A stretch of DNA of 41,514 bases, from IMG/VR virus record IMGVR_UViG_3300024298_000020, positions 1 to 41,514 of that record; one strand, 5' to 3'. Below the pieces are notes generated by a model. It saw only the letters and a program-made list of their open reading frames with translations. It was not told the origin of the DNA and ran no database searches. Source of the stretch: a virus. A program made the translations under genes and the position numbers. Below, in pieces: positions 33,951-40,587 of this stretch. Within the stretch, counting starts at the first letter, position 1. Every line of letters begins with the position of its first letter.

Positions 33951-34170
33951 CGACATCAAAGACGACACTCACGACCAGTTAGTTAAAGCGTTTATCGAAT
34001 ATTCACGCTGGAACGAACGATTTGAACGTTATGGATACTTTGCATCCAGTCAACAGGCTCGCGAATATCTGCGAGACATACGCGATTTATGCACAAAAAG
34101 GCGAATGGAAATACAGGCACAGCGGCGATTAAACAAAAAGGCCAAAACGACACAAGATGATTCAGAGTAA
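33943..34170 (+). CDS. Small hypothetical protein after gp46 (75 aa)
   Basis: I do not recognise a function. It is a small, highly charged, probably helical protein: acidic at the start (TDDIKDDTHDQ), then YSRWNERFERYGYFASSQQA and LRDIRDLCTKRRMEIQAQRR, ending in a basic/polar tail (NKKAKTTQDDSE). The start codon overlaps the gp46 stop by 8 nt and the frame is tightly packed between two genes, which supports it being translated. The many Arg/Lys residues could bind nucleic acid, but that is speculation. Similar small ORFs follow gp46 in marine T4-like phages as far as I recall. Confidence 0.7.
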   Translation: MTDDIKDDTHDQLVKAFIEYSRWNERFERYGYFASSQQAREYLRDIRDLCTKRRMEIQAQRRLNKKAKTTQDDSE

Positions 34171-34179
34171 CTGGTATAT

Positions 34180-34629
34180 ATGTGCATGTCGTGGCACTAT
34201 CAAAATGTATTAGTTGAAGAAATACCCGAAGGCGTTATAGGCTTTGTTTATCTCATCACTAACAACCAATCTGGACAGAAATATATAGGCAAAAAACTAG
34301 CACAGTTTAAGCGTACAAAACCACCACTCAAAGGCAAAAAACTCAAAAGACGTAGCACAGTAGAAAGCGATTGGCGCGAATATTGGGGCTCATCTGAGAG
34401 ATTACAAGCAGACGTCCACGCACTAGGTCCAGAAAAATTCACAAGAGAAATACTTTATTTTTGCAAATCCAAGGCAGAAATGTCTTATCTAGAGGCAAGA
34501 GAGCAGTTCGAACGTAGGGTTTTAGAAACTGACGACTACTATAACGGTATTATTAATGTTAGAGTAGGCGGATCAAATATACTAAGACAGCGTTTATTAG
34601 AACAAGCACAGGCAAAATCAAACGGTTAA
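34180..34629 (+). CDS. GIY-YIG family endonuclease (149 aa)
   Basis: Stand-alone GIY-YIG nuclease. The two namesake strands are GFVYLITN (residues ~20-27) and KYIGKK (~34-39). A basic segment with the expected catalytic arginine region follows (KGKKLKRRSTVESDWREYWG), then FTREILYFCKSKAEMSYLEA and REQFERRVL, where the metal-binding Glu of the family would lie. It ends in NVRVGGSNILRQRLLEQAQA. No separate DNA-binding domain is present, so it resembles the small T4 DenA-type or Seg-type enzymes: host DNA degradation or homing are both possible. A second ATG two codons downstream (34186) is an equally good start; neither has a clear ribosome binding site. It is the last gene before the structured gap. 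Confidence 0.85.
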   Translation: MCMSWHYQNVLVEEIPEGVIGFVYLITNNQSGQKYIGKKLAQFKRTKPPLKGKKLKRRSTVESDWREYWGSSERLQADVHALGPEKFTREILYFCKSKAEMSYLEAREQFERRVLETDDYYNGIINVRVGGSNILRQRLLEQAQAKSNG

Positions 34630-34634
34630 TGGCT

Positions 34635-34994
34635 AGCGCAGGCTAAATTCGTGCGCTCTATACCTGGACCTCGGGTCGCAGGGACGGAATTCTCTTGCCG
34701 TTAAGAGTACTCAGCAACTATCCTTAACAGGACGAGGATCGCAAATTGCCGCGGTTTTGCTGTTTTAAGAAGAAAAGGCTCAAGGAGAGGAGAAAAACCT
34801 CACGTAAGCAAGTATGATAGCGTATATTTGTTTACCGCCGTTGTGATAAGACGGAGCTCGTGGTACCGGACAACCGCCACTGTAATGCTCTAACGCTGTG
34901 TGACATTGTGCAACTCGGATAATGTTTTTAACTTTGCCCTGTGCGGGCGAAGTGTGACTGAACAATCTGGATAATGCTAAAGTGCTTCGCACTT
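34635..34994 (+). ncRNA. Candidate large structured RNA (unassigned class)
   Basis: The 443-nt gap 34630-35072 has no credible protein gene but pairs extensively as + strand RNA. Visible helices: AGCGCA/UGCGCU (34635-34640 with 34652-34657); CCUCG/CGAGG (34669-34673 with 34733-34737); GUUAAG/CUUAAC (34700-34705 with 34723-34728), alternative to CUCUU/AAGAG (34692-34696 with 34703-34707); GCAAA/UUUGC (34741-34745 with 34756-34760); a 13-bp hairpin 34804-34816 with 34823-34835; CCGUU/GACGG (34838-34842 with 34850-34854); GUGGU/GCCAC (34860-34864 with 34876-34880); a 9-bp hairpin ACUUUGCCC/GGGCGAAGU (34931-34939 with 34945-34953); AAGUGC/GCACUU (34980-34985 with 34989-34994). The loop AUAGCG (34817-34822) could pair with CGCUGU (34894-34899) as a pseudoknot. 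At least six G-U pairs exist only on the + strand, which sets orientation. It is not a tRNA, and I see no tmRNA or RNase P landmarks. Class unknown; ends and promoter not determined. Confidence 0.6.
34898..34976 (+). repeat. Degenerate direct repeat inside the structured RNA region
   Basis: Two units share GTGTGAC at one end and GGATAATG at the other: 34898-34924 and 34952-34976, with 12 and 10 nt between the boxes, each including CAA. The 9-bp hairpin lies between and partly overlaps the second unit. They may be duplicated RNA modules or protein-binding sites. Confidence 0.5.
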
Positions 34995-35072
34995 AATAAT
35001 GCTCTATAATTAAAATAAAACAAATAGTTCGAGCGAAGCGATGAACAGATGAACGCAGTGAATCTTGAAGTA

Positions 35073-35306
35073 TTAGAAAAAGGGTAATCCTGATTTCTTA
35101 GTAGTTTCTAAATTCTCTTTGATAATATTCGATATGATTTCACGATCTTCATAGGATAATGCAAATGCGTCATCTATGGTGATGCTACCTCTCATATACC
35201 AGCACAATTTAAACAATTCGGTTCTTATGGACTTTGCTTCTTTATCTAGCCCCTCAACTACTCTTAGTGCGTCTTCGAGTGTTAGGCTGAAGAGCTTTAC
35301 GCGAAA
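35073..35306 (-). CDS. C-terminal domain reached by probable -1 frameshift (gp26/gp51-type, 77 codons)
   Basis: A conserved-looking frame overlapping the end of the 288-residue gene and lying in its -1 frame. It reads FRVKLFSLTLEDALRVVEGL, then FKLCWYMRGSITIDDAFALS, YEDREIISNIIKENLETTKK and SGLPFF. I recognise the part from LCWYMRG to the GLPFF end as a motif of T4-like baseplate hub assembly proteins. There is no ATG, GTG or TTG in the first 30 codons, and the first ATG (35193-35195) falls inside the conserved part. In this frame the last upstream stop is a TGA about 10 codons before the slip site. Expression therefore most likely needs frameshifting at 35306-35312, giving a 363-residue fusion (286 + 77). 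This mirrors tail assembly chaperone pairs such as lambda G/GT. Confidence 0.75.
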   Translation of the reverse strand, partial: FRVKLFSLTLEDALRVVEGLDKEAKSIRTELFKLCWYMRGSITIDDAFALSYEDREIISNIIKENLETTKKSGLPFF

Positions 35307-35312
35307 AAATTT
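35272..35312 (-). promoter_or_regulatory. Slippery heptamer A_AAU_UUU with possible downstream stem
   Basis: On the minus strand 35312-35306 reads A AAT TTT in the zero frame (codons TCA AAT TTT TTC GCG TAA), a standard -1 slippery heptamer, five bases before the zero-frame stop at 35299-35297. Slippage re-pairs AAA and TTT and continues TTT CGC GTA AAG into the conserved frame. Twelve bases further, TCTTC/GAAGA (35293-35289 with 35276-35272) could form a weak stem with a 12-nt loop as stimulator. Confidence 0.65.
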
Positions 35313-36163
35313 GAAGCGTCTAGTCCTATAGGAGTTTCAAATTCAGCAGGAGCACCTTGAGCTTGCTCTTCTGCTGTAGTTTGAATTTTAAACGACGGCA
35401 TTTGAAACTTAATGCGTTGTTTTTCCAAGTGATCGATGATTTTAGTATAAAATTCTTTGTCAGCATTATCGATAAACTCTTTAATAAATGCTGGATCACT
35501 TACTTCGCCTTCAGGCGTAACAACTTTGACTAATCCATTGGCCACTGATCTCATGGTAATTTCAGTTAATGCTTTAAAACTCTTATTAAATTGAGCAATC
35601 TTTTGTTCTTCTGTTAGTTCTTGACTGTTAACAATAGTAAAAATTCGTTGTTCTTCTAAACTTTTTAAAGAACTTTTAGTAAATTCTTCATAGGATAATG
35701 GACGTAAAAATGCAGTTAATTCATCATTAATTCGAACTTCTGGATCAAATGTAGCATCTAACAGTTTATCTAACGCTAATCGTAGGTCAGTAGTATACGT
35801 TTTTGTTTCTGATATGTTTGGAATAGCAATATCTACATCAATTTGTTCGCCATATGTTGCAATACGAATAGCAATTAATATAGCATCAATATCAATACTA
35901 GGAATTGCCCAGGCATTTTTAATATTAGGCATACAACTTTGAATAACATCAACAGTACTTTGACCATTTAACAATGCGTCTGGTGTTTTAATAGAAATTT
36001 CATCTCTAGCAGTCATAGCATAAACTGGAAACTCCATATTTTGTGTAGGTTCTAACGTGCCTGGTGGATAAAAATTACCAGAACTAGGCAAACGAACATA
36101 GAGCTTCGGTTGTCTAAAGTACTTCTTCAACGGGTTTTGCGGTACTGCTACTTGATTTTCCAT
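35297..36163 (-). CDS. 26: Baseplate hub assembly protein gp26-like, T4_baseplate family (288 aa)
   Basis: Member of the T4 baseplate protein family that includes gp26. Diagnostic segments: KLYVRLPSSGNFYPPGTLEP (residues ~21-40), EFPVYAMTARDEISIKTPDA followed by LLNGQSTVDVIQSCMPNIKN (~44-83), and a helical middle with FLRPLSYEEFTKSSLKSLEE (~168-187). No membrane or signal segment. In T4, gp26 and gp51 catalyse hub assembly. The gene faces the tape measure gene from which it is divergently transcribed, and its end carries a -1 slippery site leading into a conserved extension. This suggests it acts as a tail assembly chaperone made in a short and a long form. The TATAAATA late promoter is 41 nt upstream. 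Confidence 0.85.
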   Translation of the reverse strand: MENQVAVPQNPLKKYFRQPKLYVRLPSSGNFYPPGTLEPTQNMEFPVYAMTARDEISIKTPDALLNGQSTVDVIQSCMPNIKNAWAIPSIDIDAILIAIRIATYGEQIDVDIAIPNISETKTYTTDLRLALDKLLDATFDPEVRINDELTAFLRPLSYEEFTKSSLKSLEEQRIFTIVNSQELTEEQKIAQFNKSFKALTEITMRSVANGLVKVVTPEGEVSDPAFIKEFIDNADKEFYTKIIDHLEKQRIKFQMPSFKIQTTAEEQAQGAPAEFETPIGLDASNFFA

Positions 36164-36177
36164 GTGTTTTTACTCCA

Positions 36178-36185
36178 ACTAAATA
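36178..36185 (+). promoter_or_regulatory. Possible late promoter for the tape measure-portal operon
   Basis: ACTAAATA lies 51 nt before the ATG at 36237. It matches TATAAATA at six of eight positions. Weak on its own, but it is in the divergent promoter gap, and the candidate before the prohead core gene has almost the same spacing. Confidence 0.35.
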
Positions 36186-36204
36186 ATATACTGCTGTGTC
36201 ATTA

Positions 36205-36212
36205 TATTTATA
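36205..36212 (-). promoter_or_regulatory. Consensus T4-type late promoter of the gp26-like gene
   Basis: The minus strand reads TATAAATA, an exact match to the T4 late promoter element, within TATATAAATATAAT, 41 nt upstream of the ATG at 36163. It is the best late promoter in the window. Confidence 0.68.
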
Positions 36213-36236
36213 TACGCAGTTTTTGACGGAAAAATT

Positions 36237-38606
36237 ATGTCAGTAAAAGCCATAGTTCCTGGAGTAGGAACAGTTATTGTAGAAAACGCTGCCGAAGACT
36301 CGACTCTTAGACAGATACTTGCGGCAATTAATAAAAGCGGAATACCTGCAGGCGGAAAACCTGGTGCCACGCCCGGCGGTGGCGGTGGCGCAGGAGACAA
36401 TGATGCTCGGGCTGAGCAAATGCGAAAAGGTGCTGAAACTGAAAAAGAATATAAGGCACGAATGAAACTAGCAGGAGATGCTGTATCTCTTGGTGCAGAC
36501 TCATTTGCTAAAACATTTTCAAATACTACTCCTACAATTAAAGATTTTTCTGGTGTACTGGCACAAATGCCCGGCGCAAACATCAAGGGCGTTAGCGATG
36601 TAGTTCAGCAATTTGGCGGAACATTAGAAGATCAAATACAAATTTTTAGAACACTAAGTGGATCTGGTATTGACTTAGGTGATTCATTGTTACAAGCACA
36701 ACTATCAGCAGGTGAAGCAAGACTTCCTTTAGAAATTTTTGGAAAAACTGTAAAAGAAAACAGCCAATCGCTGGCTATGGCGTTTGGATCTGCCACTGCT
36801 GGTGCTACTAAGTTTGCTGAAACACAAGGCAAGTTTATGGCACAGAGCGGTCAAAAATTTGCCGCGCTTGGATTTAGTATGGATGAACTAGCAACATATA
36901 ATGCTAGTTACATGGAACAACAACAACGCAACGGTCGCTTGTCAAAGATGAGCACTGATGAAATTGTTGCAGGTCAAGAAAAATATAACGAAGAACTAGA
37001 CAGACTATCAAAGGCAACAGGATTATCTAGACAACAGATAGATGAAGCCAATAAATCATCTCAACGTGATGCTAGAATGAAATTAGCATTAGGCAAATTA
37101 GATGCAGACCAACAGGCGGCAGTTAATGCTAAAATTAAACAGTTAGAACAACTAGATCCAACTGGTAAAATGGCCGCAGGCTTTAAAGATATTATTGCTG
37201 GCGGTGGTGTTGCTGTAACTGCTGAAGCAAGACAATTTGCATTGACAATGCAAAGTGCAGGCGTTGATGCTAGTAAAATGGGCCGAGAAATTTTTAACGG
37301 ATCTAAGTCTGCTGTCGACGATATGAACGCTGGATTTAGTAAAGCCGCCAAAGCCAGCGAAAATATCAGCGAAGGCGAAAGAAGAACAGCCGCCGCAATG
37401 GCAACTATGGGTCAAATGACTCCAATGTTAGGTAAAGCAGTATTACAAGGCATGGGCGACTCGCAAAAAGCAGCCGCAATGGCCAAGGAAGAACAAGAAA
37501 AACGTCTGGCTGCATCTAAGACAGACCCAACAAGAGCAGTAGCAGGTTTAGATCAGACATTAACTAATGTACAAAATTCATTTAAGAAGTCATTTATTGA
37601 AAGTGGCGTACTAGATTTAACCGCAACTGGATTAAAATCGGCGGCAAGTGGTGCAGAAGCAGCCGCTGAAAAATTTGCTAAGTTAGATCCAGCCGCAAGA
37701 ATTCCAGTATTGTTTGGAGCCGCACTAGGTAAAGAGATTGCAGATGCTCTTATTAAGGCTGGTGTAGGTACTGCAATAGGTTATGCTGGTGCAAAAGCCG
37801 CTGGCATGGATTATAAAAAATATGAAGAAATGAAAAAAGGTGGCGGTGAACCTAAAGGTGGTGAACCTAAAACTCCTAAAGGAGAACCAGTTAAGCCAGG
37901 AGCAGCCGCAGAAGCCGCAGAAGATGTTGCAAAAGCCGGAAAACTAGAAAAAATTGTTTCCACTATAAAGAATCCATGGGCCTGGGCAATAGCAACAACA
38001 GCAGGATTAATCATTTATAAAGATGAAGTTGTTGATTTTCTAACTCCAGACTTTTTAAAGACAAAAACAAATGCGGCCGCTAATGCACAAACGGAAAATA
38101 CTAAAAATACAGTACCTGGTGCAGAAATACCAAAAGCAAATGCACCAAAACCTCCAGAGACAAATGCTGCCGAACCTGTAGCAAAGTTAAATCAAGAAGT
38201 TAATGCACTTAAAACGGCATTAAAGGATGTAGATTATTCAAAATTAATGTTCCCAGAGGCAGTGGGTTCAAGTATCGATGCAGGTGTTATTAAATTAAAA
38301 AATCTTAGAGAAGAAATTACTACAACAACTAGTGCATTTAAAGATTTGAATAACACTAATTTAGATCAACTGAATAATAACATTAATAAATTAAGCGAAA
38401 CCATCAAGAGCTCTATGAAGTCTGAGCAAAAAGAAGGAGCACCTGGAAACGTAAAAGTATCCGATGCGTCCAGCAAAGAGATGGTAGACCTGTTAAATCA
38501 GTTAAATATGAATATGAGTCAATTAGTCTCACATCAATCAGACGCTGTGGATTATTTGAGCAAGACAGCCAAATACACTAGACAAACTTCAAATAATAGT
38601 GCATAA
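36237..38606 (+). CDS. Tail tape measure-like protein (789 aa)
   Basis: Probable tail length ruler, the counterpart of T4 gp29. It is long, almost entirely helical and Ala/Lys/Gln/Glu-rich. An N-terminal Gly-rich linker (GKPGATPGGGGGAGDN) precedes helices with MKLALGKLDADQQAAVNAKI-type heptads. Alanine-rich hydrophobic stretches follow (IPVLFGAALGKEIADALIKA; VGTAIGYAGAKAAG). A Gly/Pro/Lys/Glu linker with GGGEPKGGEPKTPKG repeats comes next. One likely membrane-crossing segment (NPWAWAIATTAGLIIY, near residues 579-594) fits the role of tape measures in membrane passage. The C-terminal coil (~665-789) ends in LLNQLNMNMSQLVSHQSDAV. At about 1.5 A per helical residue the tail would be ~118 nm. It neighbours the putative frameshifted chaperone gene, the usual partner of a tape measure, and precedes the portal by 12 nt. 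No sequence match to gp29 is claimed. Confidence 0.72.
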   Translation: MSVKAIVPGVGTVIVENAAEDSTLRQILAAINKSGIPAGGKPGATPGGGGGAGDNDARAEQMRKGAETEKEYKARMKLAGDAVSLGADSFAKTFSNTTPTIKDFSGVLAQMPGANIKGVSDVVQQFGGTLEDQIQIFRTLSGSGIDLGDSLLQAQLSAGEARLPLEIFGKTVKENSQSLAMAFGSATAGATKFAETQGKFMAQSGQKFAALGFSMDELATYNASYMEQQQRNGRLSKMSTDEIVAGQEKYNEELDRLSKATGLSRQQIDEANKSSQRDARMKLALGKLDADQQAAVNAKIKQLEQLDPTGKMAAGFKDIIAGGGVAVTAEARQFALTMQSAGVDASKMGREIFNGSKSAVDDMNAGFSKAAKASENISEGERRTAAAMATMGQMTPMLGKAVLQGMGDSQKAAAMAKEEQEKRLAASKTDPTRAVAGLDQTLTNVQNSFKKSFIESGVLDLTATGLKSAASGAEAAAEKFAKLDPAARIPVLFGAALGKEIADALIKAGVGTAIGYAGAKAAGMDYKKYEEMKKGGGEPKGGEPKTPKGEPVKPGAAAEAAEDVAKAGKLEKIVSTIKNPWAWAIATTAGLIIYKDEVVDFLTPDFLKTKTNAAANAQTENTKNTVPGAEIPKANAPKPPETNAAEPVAKLNQEVNALKTALKDVDYSKLMFPEAVGSSIDAGVIKLKNLREEITTTTSAFKDLNNTNLDQLNNNINKLSETIKSSMKSEQKEGAPGNVKVSDASSKEMVDLLNQLNMNMSQLVSHQSDAVDYLSKTAKYTRQTSNNSA

Positions 38607-38618
38607 TAGGAATTAATA

Positions 38619-40328
38619 ATGAGTTGGAAAAGACATTTCTCTCCAGTAACAACAGGCAACGTTAGCCCGATATCCGGCGCAGGCGGAAAGCCTGGTCCTG
38701 CACGATCCAACTATAGTTCCTATCTTCCAGATGTTTACACTGGTAGTCCAAATCGTGTTGAGCGTTATATGCAGTACGACACCATGGATTGGGACAGCGA
38801 AGTTAATGCCGCATTGGACATTCTAGCAGAGTTTTGCACACAGAAAAATAAAGAAAACGGTACACCGTTTACATTACAATTTAGAAATCGTGCTACAAAT
38901 TCTGAAATTAAAATTTTAAAGGAATACCTACAACAGTGGACTAAGTTACAAAAACTTGATACACGTATGTTCCGTATTGCACGTAACTTGTTCAAATACG
39001 GCGACGGATTCTTTGTACGCGATCCAGAAACACAAAAATGGTATTACGTTGATCCGGGTAAAGTTGTAAAGATTATTGTTAACGAAAGCGAAGGCAAGAA
39101 GCCAGAACAATACGTTATCCGCGACTTAAACATTAATTTACAGGATTTAGTTGTAACACAGATTAATCCTAATACACAAAATCAACAGCCTGGTGGTGCC
39201 GCTTATACACAAGGCGGCAGCGGTGCTCGCGGTATGACAGGATCATATCCTCAGCAGTCAGGAACACGTTTTAGCAAAAGTCAAAATGAATTTGCTATTG
39301 ATGCTAAACACGTTGTACATCTTAGTCTAAGTGAAGGCTTAGACAACAATTATCCTTTTGGTAATTCGCTGTTAGAATCTGTTTTTAAAGTTTACAAACA
39401 GAAAGAATTACTGGAAGATGCTATTATTATCTATCGTATTCAACGTGCTCCAGAGCGTAGAATTTTCTACATTGACGTAGGCAATATGCCTAGTCACTTG
39501 GCCATGAGCTTTGTTGAAAGAGTTAAAAATGAGATTCATCAAAGACGTATTCCTAGTAGTACAGGCGGTGGCAGTGCTATTGATAGTGCTTACAATCCGT
39601 TGTCTATCAATGAAGACTACTTCTTTCCACAGACAGCAGAAGGTCGTGGAAGTAAAGTTGAAACGCTACCGGGCGGTACTAACCTGGGCGAAATCGACGA
39701 CTTAAAGTATTTTACTAACAAGTTAATGCGAGCTCTACGTATTCCTAGCAGTTACTTGCCTACAGGCGCAGATGACAGTCAAGCGGCATTTAATGATGGA
39801 CGTGTAGGTACAGCATACATTCAAGAACTACGTTTTAACAAATATTGCGAGCGTTTACAAACGTTAATGATCAGTACATTTGATACAGAATTTAAATTAT
39901 TCTTGTATAACAAAGGTGTAAACATTGACTTTAGTTTGTTTGATATTCGTTTCCAAAGTCCACAAAACTTTGCCGCATATCGTCAAGCAGAGTTAGACAA
40001 TCAACGTATCAGTACTTTTGCACAGGTAGTAGCATTGCCATTTATTGCTAAACGGTTTGCACTAAAACGTTTCTTAGGTATGACAGACGAAGACTTAGCA
40101 GAAAACGAACGTCTGTGGAAAGAAGAAAGCGGTATGGCCAAGTCTAACGCAATGGATGCCGCAGGAGAATTGCGTACAGCAGGTGTAAGCCCAACGGGCA
40201 TTGCCGCAGATGCTAGTGCTATGGCAGGAGAAACACCAGCACCCGAAGGTATGGCACCTGAAGCAGGAGCAGAAGGCGGTGCGCCAGCACCAGGTGCCGC
40301 TCCCGCGCCAGCCGCTCCACCAGCATAA
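38619..40328 (+). CDS. 20: Portal vertex protein gp20-like (569 aa)
   Basis: Dodecameric head portal through which DNA is packaged and the tail attached. Diagnostic marine T4-like gp20 segments: NRVERYMQYDTMDWDSEVNA, ALDILAEFCTQKN, RMFRIARNLFKYGDGFFVRD, LEDAIIIYRIQRAPERRIFY, IDVGNMPSHLA, the DYFFPQTAEGRGSKVETLPG and GTNLGEIDDLKYFTNKLMRA blocks, ALRIPSSYLP and FRFN-type ELRFNKYCERLQTLM. T4 gp20 is 524 residues; the excess is mainly an insertion near 175-225 (Gln/Gly-rich, NPNTQNQQPGGAAYTQGG) and a C-terminal Ala/Pro/Gly tail of ~45 residues. It directly follows the tape measure gene, where T4 has the tube protein gp19. A ribosome site AGGAA precedes the ATG. Confidence 0.97.
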   Translation: MSWKRHFSPVTTGNVSPISGAGGKPGPARSNYSSYLPDVYTGSPNRVERYMQYDTMDWDSEVNAALDILAEFCTQKNKENGTPFTLQFRNRATNSEIKILKEYLQQWTKLQKLDTRMFRIARNLFKYGDGFFVRDPETQKWYYVDPGKVVKIIVNESEGKKPEQYVIRDLNINLQDLVVTQINPNTQNQQPGGAAYTQGGSGARGMTGSYPQQSGTRFSKSQNEFAIDAKHVVHLSLSEGLDNNYPFGNSLLESVFKVYKQKELLEDAIIIYRIQRAPERRIFYIDVGNMPSHLAMSFVERVKNEIHQRRIPSSTGGGSAIDSAYNPLSINEDYFFPQTAEGRGSKVETLPGGTNLGEIDDLKYFTNKLMRALRIPSSYLPTGADDSQAAFNDGRVGTAYIQELRFNKYCERLQTLMISTFDTEFKLFLYNKGVNIDFSLFDIRFQSPQNFAAYRQAELDNQRISTFAQVVALPFIAKRFALKRFLGMTDEDLAENERLWKEESGMAKSNAMDAAGELRTAGVSPTGIAADASAMAGETPAPEGMAPEAGAEGGAPAPGAAPAPAAPPA

Positions 40329-40336
40329 ATAATAAT

Positions 40337-40576
40337 ATGATCCTACGCGAACTATTTTATTTTAATCGTGAAACTGCTGAACTAGAGCAGGACGACAAGT
40401 ACATGGCTAAACGTGATACTGATGTCCTTAATGGTTTAGAAGACACACGCAAGACTCGTTTAACTCTTGGTCAAATCAACGAGTTACGTAGAGCATCCGA
40501 CCAACACGTCAAAGAAACTCAAGCAGAGCTAGAATTTATCGCTCGAATGTACGCGGCACCTCCACCAGCCGCTTGA
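40337..40576 (+). CDS. Small conserved head-region protein (79 aa)
   Basis: A small helical charged protein between the portal and the prohead core region. The core DTRKTRLTLGQINELRRASD followed by a long charged helix and an Ala/Pro end (MYAAPPPAA) is a pattern I know from small conserved proteins next to portal genes in T4-like phages of diverse hosts. Function is not established to my knowledge; scaffold or portal accessory is a guess from position. It starts 8 nt after the portal stop with no clear ribosome site, so translation may be coupled. ATAAATA overlaps the portal stop codon but is too near the ATG to be its promoter. Confidence 0.78.
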   Translation: MILRELFYFNRETAELEQDDKYMAKRDTDVLNGLEDTRKTRLTLGQINELRRASDQHVKETQAELEFIARMYAAPPPAA

Positions 40577-40587
40577 TAAATTAATAC

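Noticed and set aside
34780-34992. 70-codon minus-strand frame in the gap after the GIY-YIG gene
   Set aside because: It covers the structured RNA helices, has no ribosome site or recognisable motif, and its Cys/His/Pro/Ser-rich content looks like translated RNA structure.
34980-35018. Terminator after the structured RNA
   Set aside because: The AAGTGC/GCACTT hairpin is followed by AATAATGCTC, not a T run on either strand, so an intrinsic terminator is not supported.
34630-35072. Group I intron, tmRNA, tRNA or RNase P RNA in the gap
   Set aside because: No GTTCGAATCC-type T arm in a cloverleaf, no tmRNA tag frame or CCA end, no RNase P core motifs, and no clear group I P7 pairing or interrupted gene was found.
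36179-36586. 135-codon minus-strand frame opposite the tape measure start
   Set aside because: Antisense of an Ala/Gly-rich coding region, which often leaves long open complementary frames; it also spans the promoter gap.
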